DNA of 31,220 nt from assembly GCA_003427395.1 (NCBI GenBank), contig BFEA01000007.1, positions 2,069,091 to 2,100,310 on the forward strand, in the 5' to 3' direction. The notes beneath the pieces were generated by a model. It worked only from the letters and a program-made list of their open reading frames with translations. It searched no databases and was not told the origin of the DNA. Numbering within the stretch: the first letter of the stretch is position 1; the number at the start of each line of letters is the position of its first letter. This stretch comes from Chara braunii (taxonomy: Eukaryota; Streptophyta; Charophyceae; Charales; Characeae). Of this stretch, positions 10,207-20,840 are shown piece after piece. The position numbers and the translations under genes were made by a program.

Positions 10207-10840
10207 ACCAAAAAAATTTTGGCACCACTTCCCGTACGAAAAGTGTTTTCTCAGAATTTATACCAGCTCAAATATGAAAACAAAAACCAAAGTTTAATTC
10301 TGGAAAATCAAATTTTGTCTAACTCCCTGAATAAGTAAAAATTTGGGGAGTTCTCCTTTCAGAAAGGTAGAATTCCCAGATTTATACTAAGTCAGATAGG
10401 AACGCACAAGTCAGACTTGAGTTCGACTTTAAGACAAAGTTCAACAACCCCCTTAGATTTGTACAAATTTGACAGTGCTTCCCGTAGAGAAAGCGTTATT
10501 CCAAGATTTATACAAAGCTAAGTTAAAAGTATAGAAAATAACTTTGACTTTCCAAAACTCAATTTTGCTTTAACTTCTTAAATCAAAAAAAAATTGGGCA
10601 GCACCCGTTTTAGAAAAATAAGACTTCCCAAATTTTTATTAATTCATGTATATAATTTAGACAAACTAAGCTTTTGAAAACCAAAATTTGACAAACTCTT
10701 TGGTTTTGTAAACATTTCGGCAGCACTTCTCGTAAAGAAAGTGACTTACGAAAATTTATAGAAGACGAAGTATAATAAATGATCCCAGAAAATGCAGAAA
10801 TTGTCATAAGTAAAAACAAATTAGCTAAGAAAATGCAGGG
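10207..10840 (+). repeat. Degenerate tandem repeat, about 124-bp period, five copies
   Basis: Each copy begins with an AAAATTTnGGCAGCACTTCCCGT-like head, then AAAGTGTTTTCCCA and ATTTATACnAAG, then an A/T-rich body ending in an AACTC..TTTTGT-like tail. Heads start near 10213, 10345, 10467, 10592 and 10714, giving spacings of about 132, 122, 125 and 122. Copies are strongly diverged (perhaps 60-70 percent identical by eye). No ORF runs through the array. It is satellite-like or an internal repeat of a retroelement. Confidence 0.75.
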
Positions 10841-11060
10841 ATTGAAGCTAAATTATATGACTCTAGCACGTGGCGAGCATCTAAAACAACTACTTGTCAA
10901 ACTGAAACTCAGACTAAGTCGTAATCTCACTCAGTCACATGCAAGGCTAAACCACAAATGTAAGTACTCTCACGATCCCAAAATCATCTTATCAAACAAT
11001 AGTTTATAGTCTCTCAATGATTTATCCCTTTATACCCAGTTTAAATAGGGCATAAAGCTA

Positions 11061-11860
11061 GACCACTCAAACTTATGGAACATGTCTAGCTCAGCTATTC
11101 AGTATACATAAACTTAGGGCATAACAACTTTTCTCTTCTTTGGGCATATGACTAGACCACCCTAGTCGCCCTCAACTATTTAAGTATCTAAGTTTTATAT
11201 AATTATCTGCACTTCGTCTTTTGAGGTAGCCATTAATTGAACCGATCATCTTTAGCGCGAGATTCAGTCTGCTCCTTCGTATTACAAGTTTACTCTTAAT
11301 TAGTACTCTCTTCAGTTGGTGATAAGCTATAGTCAGACCACCCAAACTTATAGAACCTTGTCCGACTAGCCTGTTCATAAGTACGATAGTAATAAAGTAT
11401 AGTCAAATTATAACTTTTTGGTTTCAGCATGTGCATGGCATTGGACCAAGACCACCCAAACTTATGGAACCTTTGTGGTTCTCCGTCTGATTCTTTCTCT
11501 TATCCAAAGCAGGAAGAGGCTGAGCCATCAAAACTTATGGAACATGCTCAGACCTCCTCGTTTAGAACCAAAAGAAACTGGAAGAAACTCAAAGTAAACT
11601 AGGCGACCAAGCCACCCAAACTTATGGAACGTGCTCAGACCTCCTCGTTTAGAACCAAAAGAAACTGGAAGAAACCCAAAGTAAACAAGGCGGCCAAGTC
11701 ACCCAAACTTATGGAACATGCTCCCTGAAAAGTCATCCACAGGTAGCCCTCGCAAGTAAGAGCAACCAGATCACCCAAACTTATGAAACATGTCTGGCTC
11801 TCCAGGCAACTCAAAAATAAACATAGCACTGGGCCTCCCCAAACTTATGGAGACTTGCCC
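11061..11860 (+). repeat. Interspersed array of an ACCCAAACTTATGGAAC motif with a local 87-bp period
   Basis: The core motif recurs at about 11065, 11340, 11454, 11527, 11614, 11701, 11773 and 11837, usually preceded by GACC or AGCC and followed by ATGCTC or TTGT. Copies at 11527, 11614 and 11701 are exactly 87 bp apart and nearly identical over whole units. Other spacings are 64, 72, 73, 114 and 275. On the minus strand the motif would read as a CSISLGDL-like peptide, but the spacings are mostly not in phase, so coding is unlikely. Confidence 0.85.
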
Positions 11861-13460
11861 AACCTTTGATTGACCCAGTCAGACACAAGCAAAACTGCCT
11901 TCCTCCCAACCTTCCCCAGATGCAATCCCACAATCTGCTTTCAACCAATACAATAAAAATTGAAACCGAATTTGCACAATCATCCTTTTATCAAGTCTGG
12001 TTTATGTCCTGAAGTCAAACTGAAAGTCAAAGTAGGGAGACGGACAATATACTCAGTCAATTATAACAAAAAATATAGCTAGAGGTTTTACTGGCTTTAT
12101 CGAAGGAAAACAATTGTTACCATTCAATTCCCTGCTTCCAGAACTCCTCCTGAGTTCCGACAAAGCTCCCCCAATCGGTGGGCTGAGTCCCCACAGAGTC
12201 TTGATGCGGTCCTACAGATTGTAATCCTGCCTGCCGCCTTCCTTTCTGAACAGGATTAGACTGAGAGTAAGATAGATAGAAGGATGGGTTCTTGACTCTC
12301 GAGATACAGGAGAGGAACAAACTCAACTCCTAAGAGAGGGTCTCAATACCTTCATGCGTCTGAGGGCCCCGCAATGATGGCCAATACGAGCAGTCGGTAG
12401 TCAAACCACGACCAAGCGCAAGGCAGATAACACTCTGATAAACCTCCAAATCGCGGCGGTTACCTCCTCGCAGAACCTAGCCCTCCTCCTTCGATGACAC
12501 TACCGTTTCTCGTGGTCTAAAAGTCGCAACGCAGCCTAGAAAGACTGCTATCGAATAAAGCATACCCTTGTCTTCTTACTCGAAGACCGATGTAAACAGA
12601 ACGAAAATGTTGTAGCAAGGCACAACGCAGTGCACAATGAAATGCAAAAACATGCACAACCTAAATTAAGTGGGAATAAGTTACAAGCACCCGGTCAACA
12701 GTACTCCAGAATACTGCAGCAGTCCGCTAGTAGAAATAGCCTGGGATAGTAATATGACTGAGCCTGGAACGCGACATTAATGGCCCCCCAATCTATCTCA
12801 ACAGCAACCCAACTGCAGACACAAAGGTCCGCAGTAGCCGTAGCAACCATTCGTAGCAGAAATCTTGACAAGGCAACATGGCTGGCCACACAGCCAAACC
12901 ACTGTCAAGGATACCACAATGATCAAACTGCCCGCGCGATCCACAGTCCCTCAATCACACACTAATGTCACCCCCTTTTACACCACCAGCTCCGCTTGCC
13001 AAATAGTTAATTCCTTAATTATTTTTTCTAACTTTTCTGCCCCTCCTCCTGCTTCCTCTTTTATACACCCTTTCTCCTTTCAAACATCCGTAACTCAATC
13101 TTGAGTTGTGAGAGTAGGAGACTCCACCTTGGCGTCAGTCTGTCACTTCTGTATAAACGAACAACTTGAAGCTCCCCCACGGATCAGGGAGGAGTCGCGG
13201 CATGTATAATGACGCTCTCAAGTAATCATGAGGTGATGAATCAGTGAGGTCATGAGCGTACTTAGCCTACACTAAGAGCACAAACGGTGTGTTCGAGAAC
13301 ACTATGTAATAGCGCTTGCCTTTCTGTTAAACTCTCGGTCTACTGTCCGCCCTCGTGTTCACATCTACGTCCCGACCAACAACCAACCTTGCCACCGAGC
13401 GGTGGACCTCACTCCACAGTTACTATCAGGACGAGCAACGCATGGATCCACAGGTAAGTC
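11861..13460. other. Non-coding DNA, no gene seen
   Basis: Only short ORFs without motifs. A perfect GTGTTC/GAACAC hairpin with a 2-nt loop lies at 13289-13302. The sequence around 13130-13440 has the look of a degenerate LTR or leader, but no paired terminal repeat was found. Confidence 0.4.
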
Positions 13461-13469
13461 TTCACCCCT

Positions 13470-13730
13470 TGGCCGACCCTTCACTCCCCCTGTCGGCAAT
13501 CGGTGGGCGAGCCACAGATCAATCCACAGATAAGTCTCGAACCTTCACGGCCCGTTGTCGGGGCAAATACCCTGACAAGGGTATTTGTCGAGGGTTTTCA
13601 AAGTCGGACGCTATCTGACTCTTTCGTTGAATTGGAGGACTTGATGAGACTGATGTTTGACAAAGTTTATTCAGATCAACCCTAGTGACTAAGACTTTTT
13701 GTGAATCAGACGTCGTTGACGTCTGACTAA
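13470..13730 (+). repeat. Left arm of a diverged inverted repeat with hairpins
   Basis: The arm contains GCCGAC/GTCGGC (13472-13477 with 13492-13497), a perfect 10-bp hairpin CAAATACCCT-GACA-AGGGTATTTG (13564-13587), and CAGACGTC-GTT-GACGTCTG (13707-13725). Its reverse complement resembles 16630-16985: CTGTCGGC..ATCGG, then the ATACCC/GGGTAT hairpin, then GGGTTTT, then a GTCGNCG-type hairpin, in the same order. Confidence 0.6.
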
Positions 13731-14020
13731 AATGAATTTAGTTGCCAGTATGGTGGGTCGTTAGCAGTTCTTGATAGGGCGGCAGGGGCACGTGGTCGTG
13801 GAAAGACTAAAGGTAGACTATTCTATCTAAAAGACTGACGCGTGCCTGATGAGATGCGCAATTCAGGGCTTTAGTAGGTCAAAAGGTGGTCGCGTGAGAG
13901 GTCAGATCCGTGGTGCGCGAAAAAATTAGAAAGGGTTTTTTTTTTTTTTTTAAAGTTCGCGGAGGTACCGCGTACGCAGCTAAGGCTCATGGGCTAGACC
14001 ACAAGCCGTTGGGCGAGAAC

Positions 14021-14078
14021 GCCGCCGGCTCGGCGGCAGTGCGGCTGGTTAACGGAAAATACGGCAGGCCGAGCCTGC
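14021..14078. other. Pair of GC-rich hairpins
   Basis: GCCGCC-GGCTC-GGCGGC lies at 14021-14037 and GCAGGC-CGA-GCCTGC at 14064-14078. They are part of the hairpin-rich segment between the inverted arms. Confidence 0.55.
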
Positions 14079-14376
14079 TTCGGCTGTAACAGATGGGTCT
14101 ACTGAGGGGTACTTGCCGATTCGGTGGAGACGGCCCGACTTCTGAGATCCGAGTCTTGCGCTCGGACGAGGAGGAGGAGTACCCCTGACCACTTCCTAGA
14201 GGGAGAGGCATGCAACACTTCAAGCAATGCCCCTGATCAAGAATCATGCGCAAAGCAACTTGTCATCCAAAAATATTGGAAACGGATAAAGACTGGTATG
14301 TGCGTTGAATCTCAGATCGGCAGTAGACTGAAATGAATAACTTTGGCAACCCGTGTCATCAAGTTAAAATTTAGGA

Positions 14377-14434
14377 AGCCGACTACCTTGTCGGCTGCAT
14401 TAAAATTATCGTCAATAGCCAACTTCTTGTTGGC
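14377..14434 (+). other. Twin hairpins with compensatory stem change
   Basis: AGCCGAC-TACCTT-GTCGGCT (14377-14396) is followed 41 bp later by GCCAAC-TTCTT-GTTGGC (14418-14434). Loops and 3' flanks are alike (GGCTGCAT versus GGTTGCAT). The stems differ by a G-C to A-T pair exchange, changed on both sides. Confidence 0.6.
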
Positions 14435-14654
14435 GGTTGCATGATTGTTTTGTGGTGTTTGACCTGAGATGGTTAAATGTTGATTCTTTACGATGTAAGT
14501 ATATGCATATGTTTTATTTTATTTCCTTTGACTGTGTGTTAAAGGGACTAGGATTAATGTTGGGTTTCACGCTTCGTTGAGACCGTCCTAGTTGACTGGC
14601 GTTCGCTTCGTACTTGGCAGATCAGCGCCCTAAGGAACAGACGACGTTCGGGTT

Positions 14655-15028
14655 TGCTTGGCGTTAACCAAGCATATCTATACTACAGCGAACGAGCAAA
14701 CGCCCTTGACTGACCTACCTCTGCAATTGCATCTAAACGTTTTCGCATGTGGGTCAGTAGCTCGGTACGGATACGCCCCTAAGGGTGGTGACAAATCCTT
14801 AGGGAAGGAAAGCTTATGCCCTGTGTAAACCTATCCTTTCATAGGGGACCGTGGGATGTACAGTTGGCGCACCCGGCTAGAGCGGCGAAAGGACGACGCA
14901 ACCACGGCCGTATCGACGGCTCAAGGGATTATTTTACGTCGTTCCTAAGTTGTCTCTCATTTTGTTTTTGTTAAACGTTTGCGTGACATGGTTGGGAGGG
15001 CCCTCGCTCGCTCGCTCGCGCGAGGGCC
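14655..15028. other. Series of perfect short hairpins
   Basis: TGCTTGG-CGTTAA-CCAAGCA lies at 14655-14674. CCCTAAGG (14777-14784) pairs with CCTTAGGG (14797-14804). GCCGT-ATCG-ACGGC lies at 14907-14920. GGCCCTCGC (14999-15007) pairs with GCGAGGGCC (15020-15028) around a TCGC-repeat loop. No coding feature explains them. Confidence 0.65.
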
Positions 15029-15029
15029 G

Positions 15030-16629
15030 ATGCGCTCGACACTGCCCTCCTCCGCTATTTCGATCTTTTCTTCTCCCTCCTTTCCTCCATGTCTCTGCGC
15101 ACTGTCTTTCTCTACAAAGTCCTAATCTACTAACGTCCCTCTAAGACTAACCTCGTAACCTGGTTCACCCAGCCCAACAATGTTGAAATGGCATCTTCCC
15201 TCACTCAATTCTGTGAGGATTCGAGTGAGAATCGCTCTTCGCTCCTATACACCCGCTTTCTTCCCCGCCATCTTTCCCGCCCCTTTCTCATTAAGATCCG
15301 AATGCACATGCGCGAGTTAGCGTCCATGTTCATTCCGCTTCCTCCACTACCTTGCCATCTTTGCTCTTTCCTCCTTACAATGCCGTGCTCCCTCAGTCTC
15401 ATTTCTTTCCTTCCTCTTCTCCTTTGAGTGTTTTTGGCACGGATTTGCGCCCAGATTTAAACACTGTCCGCTAGCCCTTTCTAAATGCCAGCACTATGCC
15501 CCCGATATTACCACAGCGCCTGCCCCATCGTCTCCCTCAGTTGTTCCCCCGTCATAGCACTCGGCCTTAGAGCCGTGCAGTAGGACTGCCCACTGCCCTC
15601 TACTATCCCGAATAGAAACTTCGGAGGGAACCAGCTACTAGTCGGTACGTCAATTTTCTGCCCCCACGCGCAAGCTCGACGAGCAGTGTCCTCAGTTGGT
15701 GCCGCTGCCAGCCCGCCACAGTCTCCTCCTATCCGCTCCACTTCGAAAGAGCTCGCCACCACCTCGGGCCCCAAATGGGCAAGCCCGCCTACATGTAAGT
15801 GGATTGCGAAATCAAGGGTGTGGGTCCGCTGCATATCTTGATGGTAGTAACAAATATTCAAATAAGAATTTTCGAAGCCCGAAGTGGAAATGGGCTCCGT
15901 GTAGTTGGCCCCTACAGTCTATGGCCTGCCCTGGTGGTTGGCCCGCCATCTTTCGCGTCCCAGAGGTACACACACTTAAATCACTCACAACAGATCATGG
16001 GCGATAAGCCAGGCAACCGCAACGGGCACGCATTACCCAAATCCCTTCCGCCTCGTGGGCCAATCACCCACGCTCACGTGCACGTCGCACTCCTCAGTCC
16101 ATTTTTCAAGATGGGCTAGGTTGAGGAATTTCGACGGTATCCCGAACACGCGGGGGTGCGTAAGTCAAACATAAAGGCGCGCGCTCAATGTCTTCGACCA
16201 CCACGACGACTTCCAAATTCAGTGTTGCATCTGCATCAGAGAACAGTGGAGCAAAAATAATAATACGTCAAACACTAGCACCGTTCCTACGCCATTGTCA
16301 GTAAAACCAAAGGGGATAGCCCCACTAGACTGTCAACTCCTCGGTTCCCGTTCGCGCTGCTCTGATATCTTACGCCGTCGTCGCTCGATCTCTATCCCTA
16401 AGTCTCTCGGATGAAAGTCCGATGTTGCAACCAATAGTGCTAGGTCCAAAGTTGAGCCTAGTACTAGCAGACATCTAAACAAACAGATACAGCGGGACGT
16501 GCAGACTTACCGAAATATTTTCAAAATCATGGTGTTGTCGACGTCGCCCTCCACACGTATGCCCAAGTCACAAGCAAGCGCAATCGGTCAACGAAACATA
16601 ATCTTTTTAATCCTAGTTTAATTAAAAAA
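15030..16629. other. GC-richer stretch inside the inverted arms, no recognised gene
   Basis: Open readings of about 100-117 codons occur on both strands at 15508-16119 (longest 15508-15861, minus). They overlap each other, show no known motif, and the region is C-rich. One may be a decayed transposon or captured gene piece, but I cannot choose between them. Confidence 0.3.
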
Positions 16630-16985
16630 TAAAAATTATGTCGGCGACCACGCCGACTCTTCAGTCATCAACAAATAGAAAGATCACGCGTGCCCCACAA
16701 ACTTTTTTAATCTAGTCAACCATCTAGTCCACGTAGACCAAAGACACAGCCCGCTCTTCGCGCGGTACACGTAAACTCTAAATAAAACTTATTCTCTGTC
16801 GCCTGCAAAAACCCAGGTTGGATACCCTTATAAGGGTATTCACACCGATAGTTTACCGGACCATATTAAGTGACGTCCTCGTCGCTTCGCAAAATCAGAA
16901 AGCTATAAATCCATCCGGAATTATGAATGCTGACGAGAAAGGGACCAATCCGATCAGCCGACAGACTCAGGTTCAAAGCCTGCAA
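16630..16985 (-). repeat. Right arm of the diverged inverted repeat
   Basis: Read on the minus strand, this shows the same order of landmarks as 13470-13730: CTGTCGGC..ATCGGATTGG, then the 18-bp perfect palindrome ATACCCTTATAAGGGTAT (16822-16839), then GGGTTTTTGC, then the hairpin GTCGGCG-ACCA-CGCCGAC (16640-16657). Identity is moderate outside these blocks. Confidence 0.6.
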
Positions 16986-17556
16986 CAATCCATGCCCATA
17001 CAAGTATATGCTGCCAAGATTCTAATCTGGGTCTCCATTGTCCTGACACCAGGACATTGGGTAATCACCATTATACTACAACACAAGTCTCAATCAATTT
17101 CTCAACTGTCCTCTCCCCTTTGTCCTACACAAACGCCGACTTCTCGTTAGGTGTCTCTAGTCTTTACCCTGCTAGCCGGGCCATATCTAGGAACGCGGAT
17201 CCTAACTGAGACCTTTGAAGGAATCAACGAGTCAGTGATATTGTCTGATAAACTCTAATTATCTGGGAGAAAGTAGATCTATAGACGAGCGGACGTGAGA
17301 CCTTATAATCAGGGGAAATGGAATACTTCAGGCAGAAACCTTCCCATTTGAGCGAACAAAGTCAAGATTTGTGATATTTGTAGCAACAGACCTACCTATT
17401 CTTCTTCGGCTGGGATAGAGAGTCTTTGCTCTAGCACTGTGAGGCATAATGCTCTATACCCTCTACTAGGGGAGGTGAGAGTTTGAAAAAGGAAAAACTT
17501 ATGAAAACTTTTGACATTTAAAAAGTGGTAATGAGAAGACATACACTAAAGACAGT
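16986..17556. other. No gene seen
   Basis: Mixed non-coding sequence leading into the purine-rich region. No motif, repeat or ORF worth reporting. Confidence 0.4.
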
Positions 17557-17763
17557 GAGAACCCAGAGAACAATGAGTACGTTTTATGCTTCTATGGGCT
17601 TGACAAAACTGCATAGTACCTACTTATCCCTGGAGACGGTTGAACGACCCAAGGTAGAGCTTGAAAGAGTACAGAAGTACGTGGACCCCTCTATCCAAAT
17701 ATTGCCGATCAGTGAAACAACGCTTGATTCCCTGCACTCTCCTTACTTGGCATTGTACCATTG
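17557..17763 (+). pseudogene. Array unit A (frameshifted fragment)
   Basis: In one frame the segment ENNEYVLCFYGLD (~17566-17604) matches the Y.L.FYFIDLD segment of the array. After a frameshift near 17608 the reading LHSTYLSLETVE (~17609-17650) continues, and this is also found in unit B as LHSISSSLETVE. The frame then stays open to a TGA at 17762. The N-terminal PYE segment is not visible. It is closest to unit B, about 1 kb downstream. The family is unrecognised and the function unknown. Confidence 0.5.
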
Positions 17764-17764
17764 A

Positions 17765-18486
17765 GTGAATCGTGTTGTTAAGTGCTACCAAGCAGACAAC
17801 TCTCAATGCTCTGCGATAAGTGAATGACACTTAATACCTTAACAAAGTAATTAGTGCTCAGTGATCTGACGGTTCGACGATGTCCGAGAGAGCTATCAGA
17901 GAGCCCTGAACAAAGTCAATTGTCTTTCAGTCACTTTTCTCTTCATCTCGAAAACCAATTTAATGCTAATGCCTGCCTATGTCTGACCAAGCCTTTTGAG
18001 ACCTAATCAGCACTCCGACACTCAAGTTATTTGAAGACCTTTAGTCAGAATTCATCAGTACTCAGTCACTCTCGTTTCTCGCAGACCAGCCACGGATCTC
18101 GACGGTAGATAGTTACTAGTTGAGTCCTGAAGCCCATGGAGGTCATCTCATGGGGTTTGGATTCTTATCATACCGCTTGTGGCCACCCTCCTACGAAAAA
18201 CAACCCTGTGCATCAGTGTTTACTCTTGAGAAGGGTGACTCAGTTATCTCCGGCCAGTAAACCTGTGTAAATACTCAACCGAATCACCACGAGTCGGCCA
18301 TCATTTTGCCTCATATCAACCTTTCGACAAGTGATGGTACGCAATCCACTCGGGGGCTCTCAATAATCATTAAATACTCTAGTCAGTACCTACCACTCTA
18401 GGCCATAGAGTGGCTGGTCATCCTGAATGCAGAACTTGCAATCTGATTCGGGCGAGTGAAGAATCATGAAAGAGGAGGAAGTCTTG
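17765..18486. other. No gene seen between units A and B
   Basis: No open frame resembling the array unit was found. The sequence may hold eroded unit material. Confidence 0.35.
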
Positions 18487-18730
18487 GTTGTGAAGGGTAG
18501 ATTAAACAGGGACAAGTGAGAGGGATGGGAGGAAGGAGCTTGCCGGGATATGAAATTTAATAGGGAAACTCAACGTGAACATGCAGTTCAAAGGGTAAAA
18601 GAGGAAAAATATATTGAATATGTAATCTATTTCTACGGACTCGACGACAGACTGCACAGTATCAGCTCCTCGCTAGAGACGGTGGAACAGGCCAGATCAA
18701 AACTCGCATGAGTTCAATGGTCGAATCTAC
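18487..18730 (+). pseudogene. Array unit B
   Basis: One frame from 18487, interrupted by a TGA near 18517 and another near 18709, reads VVKGRLNRDK at the head, then EEKYIEYVIYFYGLDDRLHS and SSLETVEQARSKLA. The head resembles the TVKGYNRRLSRDDEKK head of unit 6, and the middle resembles Y.L.FYFIDLD. The C-terminal half is not clear. Both stops are TGA, which could arise from CGA or TGG by a single transition. Confidence 0.5.
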
Positions 18731-19015
18731 ACCCCCCCAAACTTCTCTAGCTTCTGAATCAGTGAGGATCGCACAACAATCTGTAGTTCAGTAAAACTGA
18801 CTCTAAACGGTTTGCTTTTGTGACCCATACCTCAGCATTAGACCGTCCTTTACACGACGTTCAGCCAAGCAACTGCCAATTAGTGTACAATCATAGCCAA
18901 CTGCTTTAGGATTGGTATTGGTCAGGCAGTAGTCACGGAAAAGGAGTTCAAGTGTGGTTGCAACAGGCACGCTTTTCACATGAGTACTGTTCAAACTTTT
19001 TCAATCAATGAGTCT

Positions 19016-19362
19016 GTTCTAATCGGGCTCAACAAGATCGCCTCTACGGATGTTTTCCAATACCGGTATGTTAGTGCAGTCCGTTTCAAGCAAGGTGGAC
19101 TATCCATTTTCTAGTTCACATTGAGGTCGCTGAAGATGCCATTCAAGATCTAAAAGCCTACCTGAAGAGAGGCAAGGAGACTCATGAGCATTTCGACTAA
19201 GTCTGGGTCTCAACAGCCAGTTACCTGGAAGAAAAAGAGAGAGAGTTCAACGAGAGCGGTACCAAGCTGGTCCGTAGCTTTGAACGTAAGCTTTACACTG
19301 ACTATCCAAAGCCTCCGGTACCTTTCACTCTCACAGACGATTCTTGTTGGGAAAACTAGTGG
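19016..19362 (+). pseudogene. Array unit 1 (frameshifted)
   Basis: The first part in one frame reads GLNKIASTDVFQYRYVSAVR, which aligns with SLNTLSKREVFPYEVVKYE of unit 3. After a frameshift near 19111 the reading HIEVAEDAIQDLKAYLKRGK begins (~19115), with the YDVRIYV-equivalent near 19147, followed by YLEEKERE and then PKPPVPFTLTDDSCWE near the end. That matches the PP.P and NW region of other units. Stops are TAG, TAA and TAG. The unit is recognised only by alignment with its neighbours. Confidence 0.5.
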
Positions 19363-19454
19363 ATTTGGTAAACATCTCTCCAGTGGTAATGGATTACGAG
19401 GCAGTGACTGAACCATCAGACTTCCAGCATCTCAGGCGAGGGATTTTTTTCTCG

Positions 19455-19650
19455 CCCATACCTTCCTACACTATGGGAAAAGTTTTGTGCTATGGTTGAT
19501 TTTCGTACCTTGGGACTTAGCTCGAAGTGCTCGGATCTCACAAGCTTCAGGTGACTCTACATACAATTACCACAACCTCAGAGAGCACTGAGACGTAACA
19601 GAAAGCTCAAACGACAGACAACAAAATAAAAGATTGAGTGCAAAGATTAT
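19455..19650 (+). pseudogene. Possible extra array unit (weak)
   Basis: The reading HYGKSFVLWLIFVPWDLARS (~19470-19530) has the shape of the Y.L.FYFIDLD.YDVR segment and is about 380 bp after the same landmark in unit 1. A following HNLREH block might match the CW..A region. Too short and diverged to be sure. Confidence 0.25.
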
Positions 19651-20452
19651 GAGGGATGAGTGAGGACTCTTGACTGGTGTCGGCCATGCTCTCTACATGT
19701 GTACTTTCTGAGACTATTATGAGTTCTCATTCTTCCCTCACTTAACTTTGTCATTGCTCGAGTCAGTTCGTCTTGCTTCTTGGATTGTCGTGCTTGATAA
19801 TTGTATTCTCTGATGATCCTGTTACAGTTTTCAAGACTAAAAAATTGACAAAACAATGCATGCATGACATACCAGAATTTTATGATTATTATTTGTATGA
19901 TTCTCTGCTGTTCCGAATCAAAATAAAAGATTCATAAGATCGGGACTTGGCGAAGACCGTAATTGAAGGGTCTCCCTCGAAGCCGGACGCACACAACAGG
20001 AAGGGATTTGCTTTAGTTAATTTATTTATTGCAAGAACATTCATGGCTTTCTGGTCGCCTGAAGTGGCCCGACTAGGAAAAATGCGAAAAAAATAGCGTC
20101 GTTGCCGGGGACACGAAAAATTTTCGTGTCCGGAACGAGCCTGGGTCAGCAAGCAACATCAAGCTTTGATTAGGTTTTCAGAACTGTTGACATATTCGAA
20201 AATTTCAGACTGACTTTATTATTCCGATTGAGATGCAATTGTCTTGAAAATCTCAGTTGCTCATGTGTGAGGTACCGCACTGGACTGGAAGAGGAAATTG
20301 ATATAATTATTGAAGAAGATCGAGCTTGATCTCAGGTATGCCGTATGAGCCCTTGACTACTGAAAGAGATTGAGAAGGAAGAGAACAAGTCTGATCCAGG
20401 AGATGTTGGTCAACGATGCATTGAAAAGACGTTCTAAACTCACGTCTAGATA
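19651..20452. other. Non-coding DNA with a long hairpin
   Basis: No credible ORF. A strong hairpin lies at 20101-20136 (separate entry). Sequence from about 20340 may carry the eroded head of unit 2. Confidence 0.4.
20101..20136. other. Near-perfect long hairpin
   Basis: GGACACGAAAA (20109-20119) pairs with TTTTCGTGTCC (20121-20131) around a single A. Extra pairing of GTT..CC (20101-20106) with GGAAC (20132-20136) lengthens the stem to about 16 pairs with small bulges. Confidence 0.8.
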
Positions 20453-20791
20453 CTACCCTACCAGTATGAGGGTTGCTGGGTCTATCATTCACATGGTTCA
20501 ACCATCTGTATAGTGCTGACTCGCTTCTTAGAGGGGGATATTTATGATATCCGTCCTTACGTCAAGAAAGGAGGATGCAATGATGGTGAAAATTTTAACT
20601 GGTTATGATAAATTGTTGTTCAGTTTATCTATGATGGAAGGACAGACCTAATCAAGCGAAAGAAGAAAGTGGAATGGGGTCTAATGCCAGTAACATATGA
20701 GACTGTTCCGGTCCCTCCTATCCTAGACATCTACTGTGATGGGACTAATTGGCTACCAGTTATCAGCATGGTACTGAAATGGGAGAGATGA
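20453..20791 (+). pseudogene. Array unit 2
   Basis: A single frame from 20453 to a TGA at 20789 is interrupted only by adjacent TGA and TAA codons near 20600. It reads LPYQYEGCWVYHSHG (the PYE.VKYE position), then CIVLTRFLEGDIYDIRPYV (landmark at 20546), then RKKKVEWG, then VPVPPILDIYCDGTNWLPVI, then SMVLKWER. Order and spacing agree residue by residue with units 3 and 4 with few gaps. No known domain. Confidence 0.65.
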
Positions 20792-20840
20792 ATTAGTGAT
20801 CATGAGAACTAAAGAGACTTCAACAGAGGAAATCAGATAG

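Noticed and set aside
11172-11829. Minus-strand repeat protein with CSISLGDL units
   Set aside because: Most repeat spacings are not in phase and the frame is broken; better explained as a DNA repeat.
11061-11860. CRISPR array
   Set aside because: Repeats vary, spacer lengths range from about 45 to 250 bp, two spacers are identical, and no cas gene is present.
13130-13460. LTR with primer binding site
   Set aside because: It has the look of an LTR leader but no second terminal repeat, target duplication or adjacent gag was found.
15508-16119. Overlapping ORFs of 103-117 codons on both strands
   Set aside because: Mutually overlapping, no motif, C-rich DNA; I cannot choose a real one.
16818-17150. 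110-codon plus-strand ORF
   Set aside because: It begins inside the palindrome of the right inverted arm and shows no motif; probably chance.
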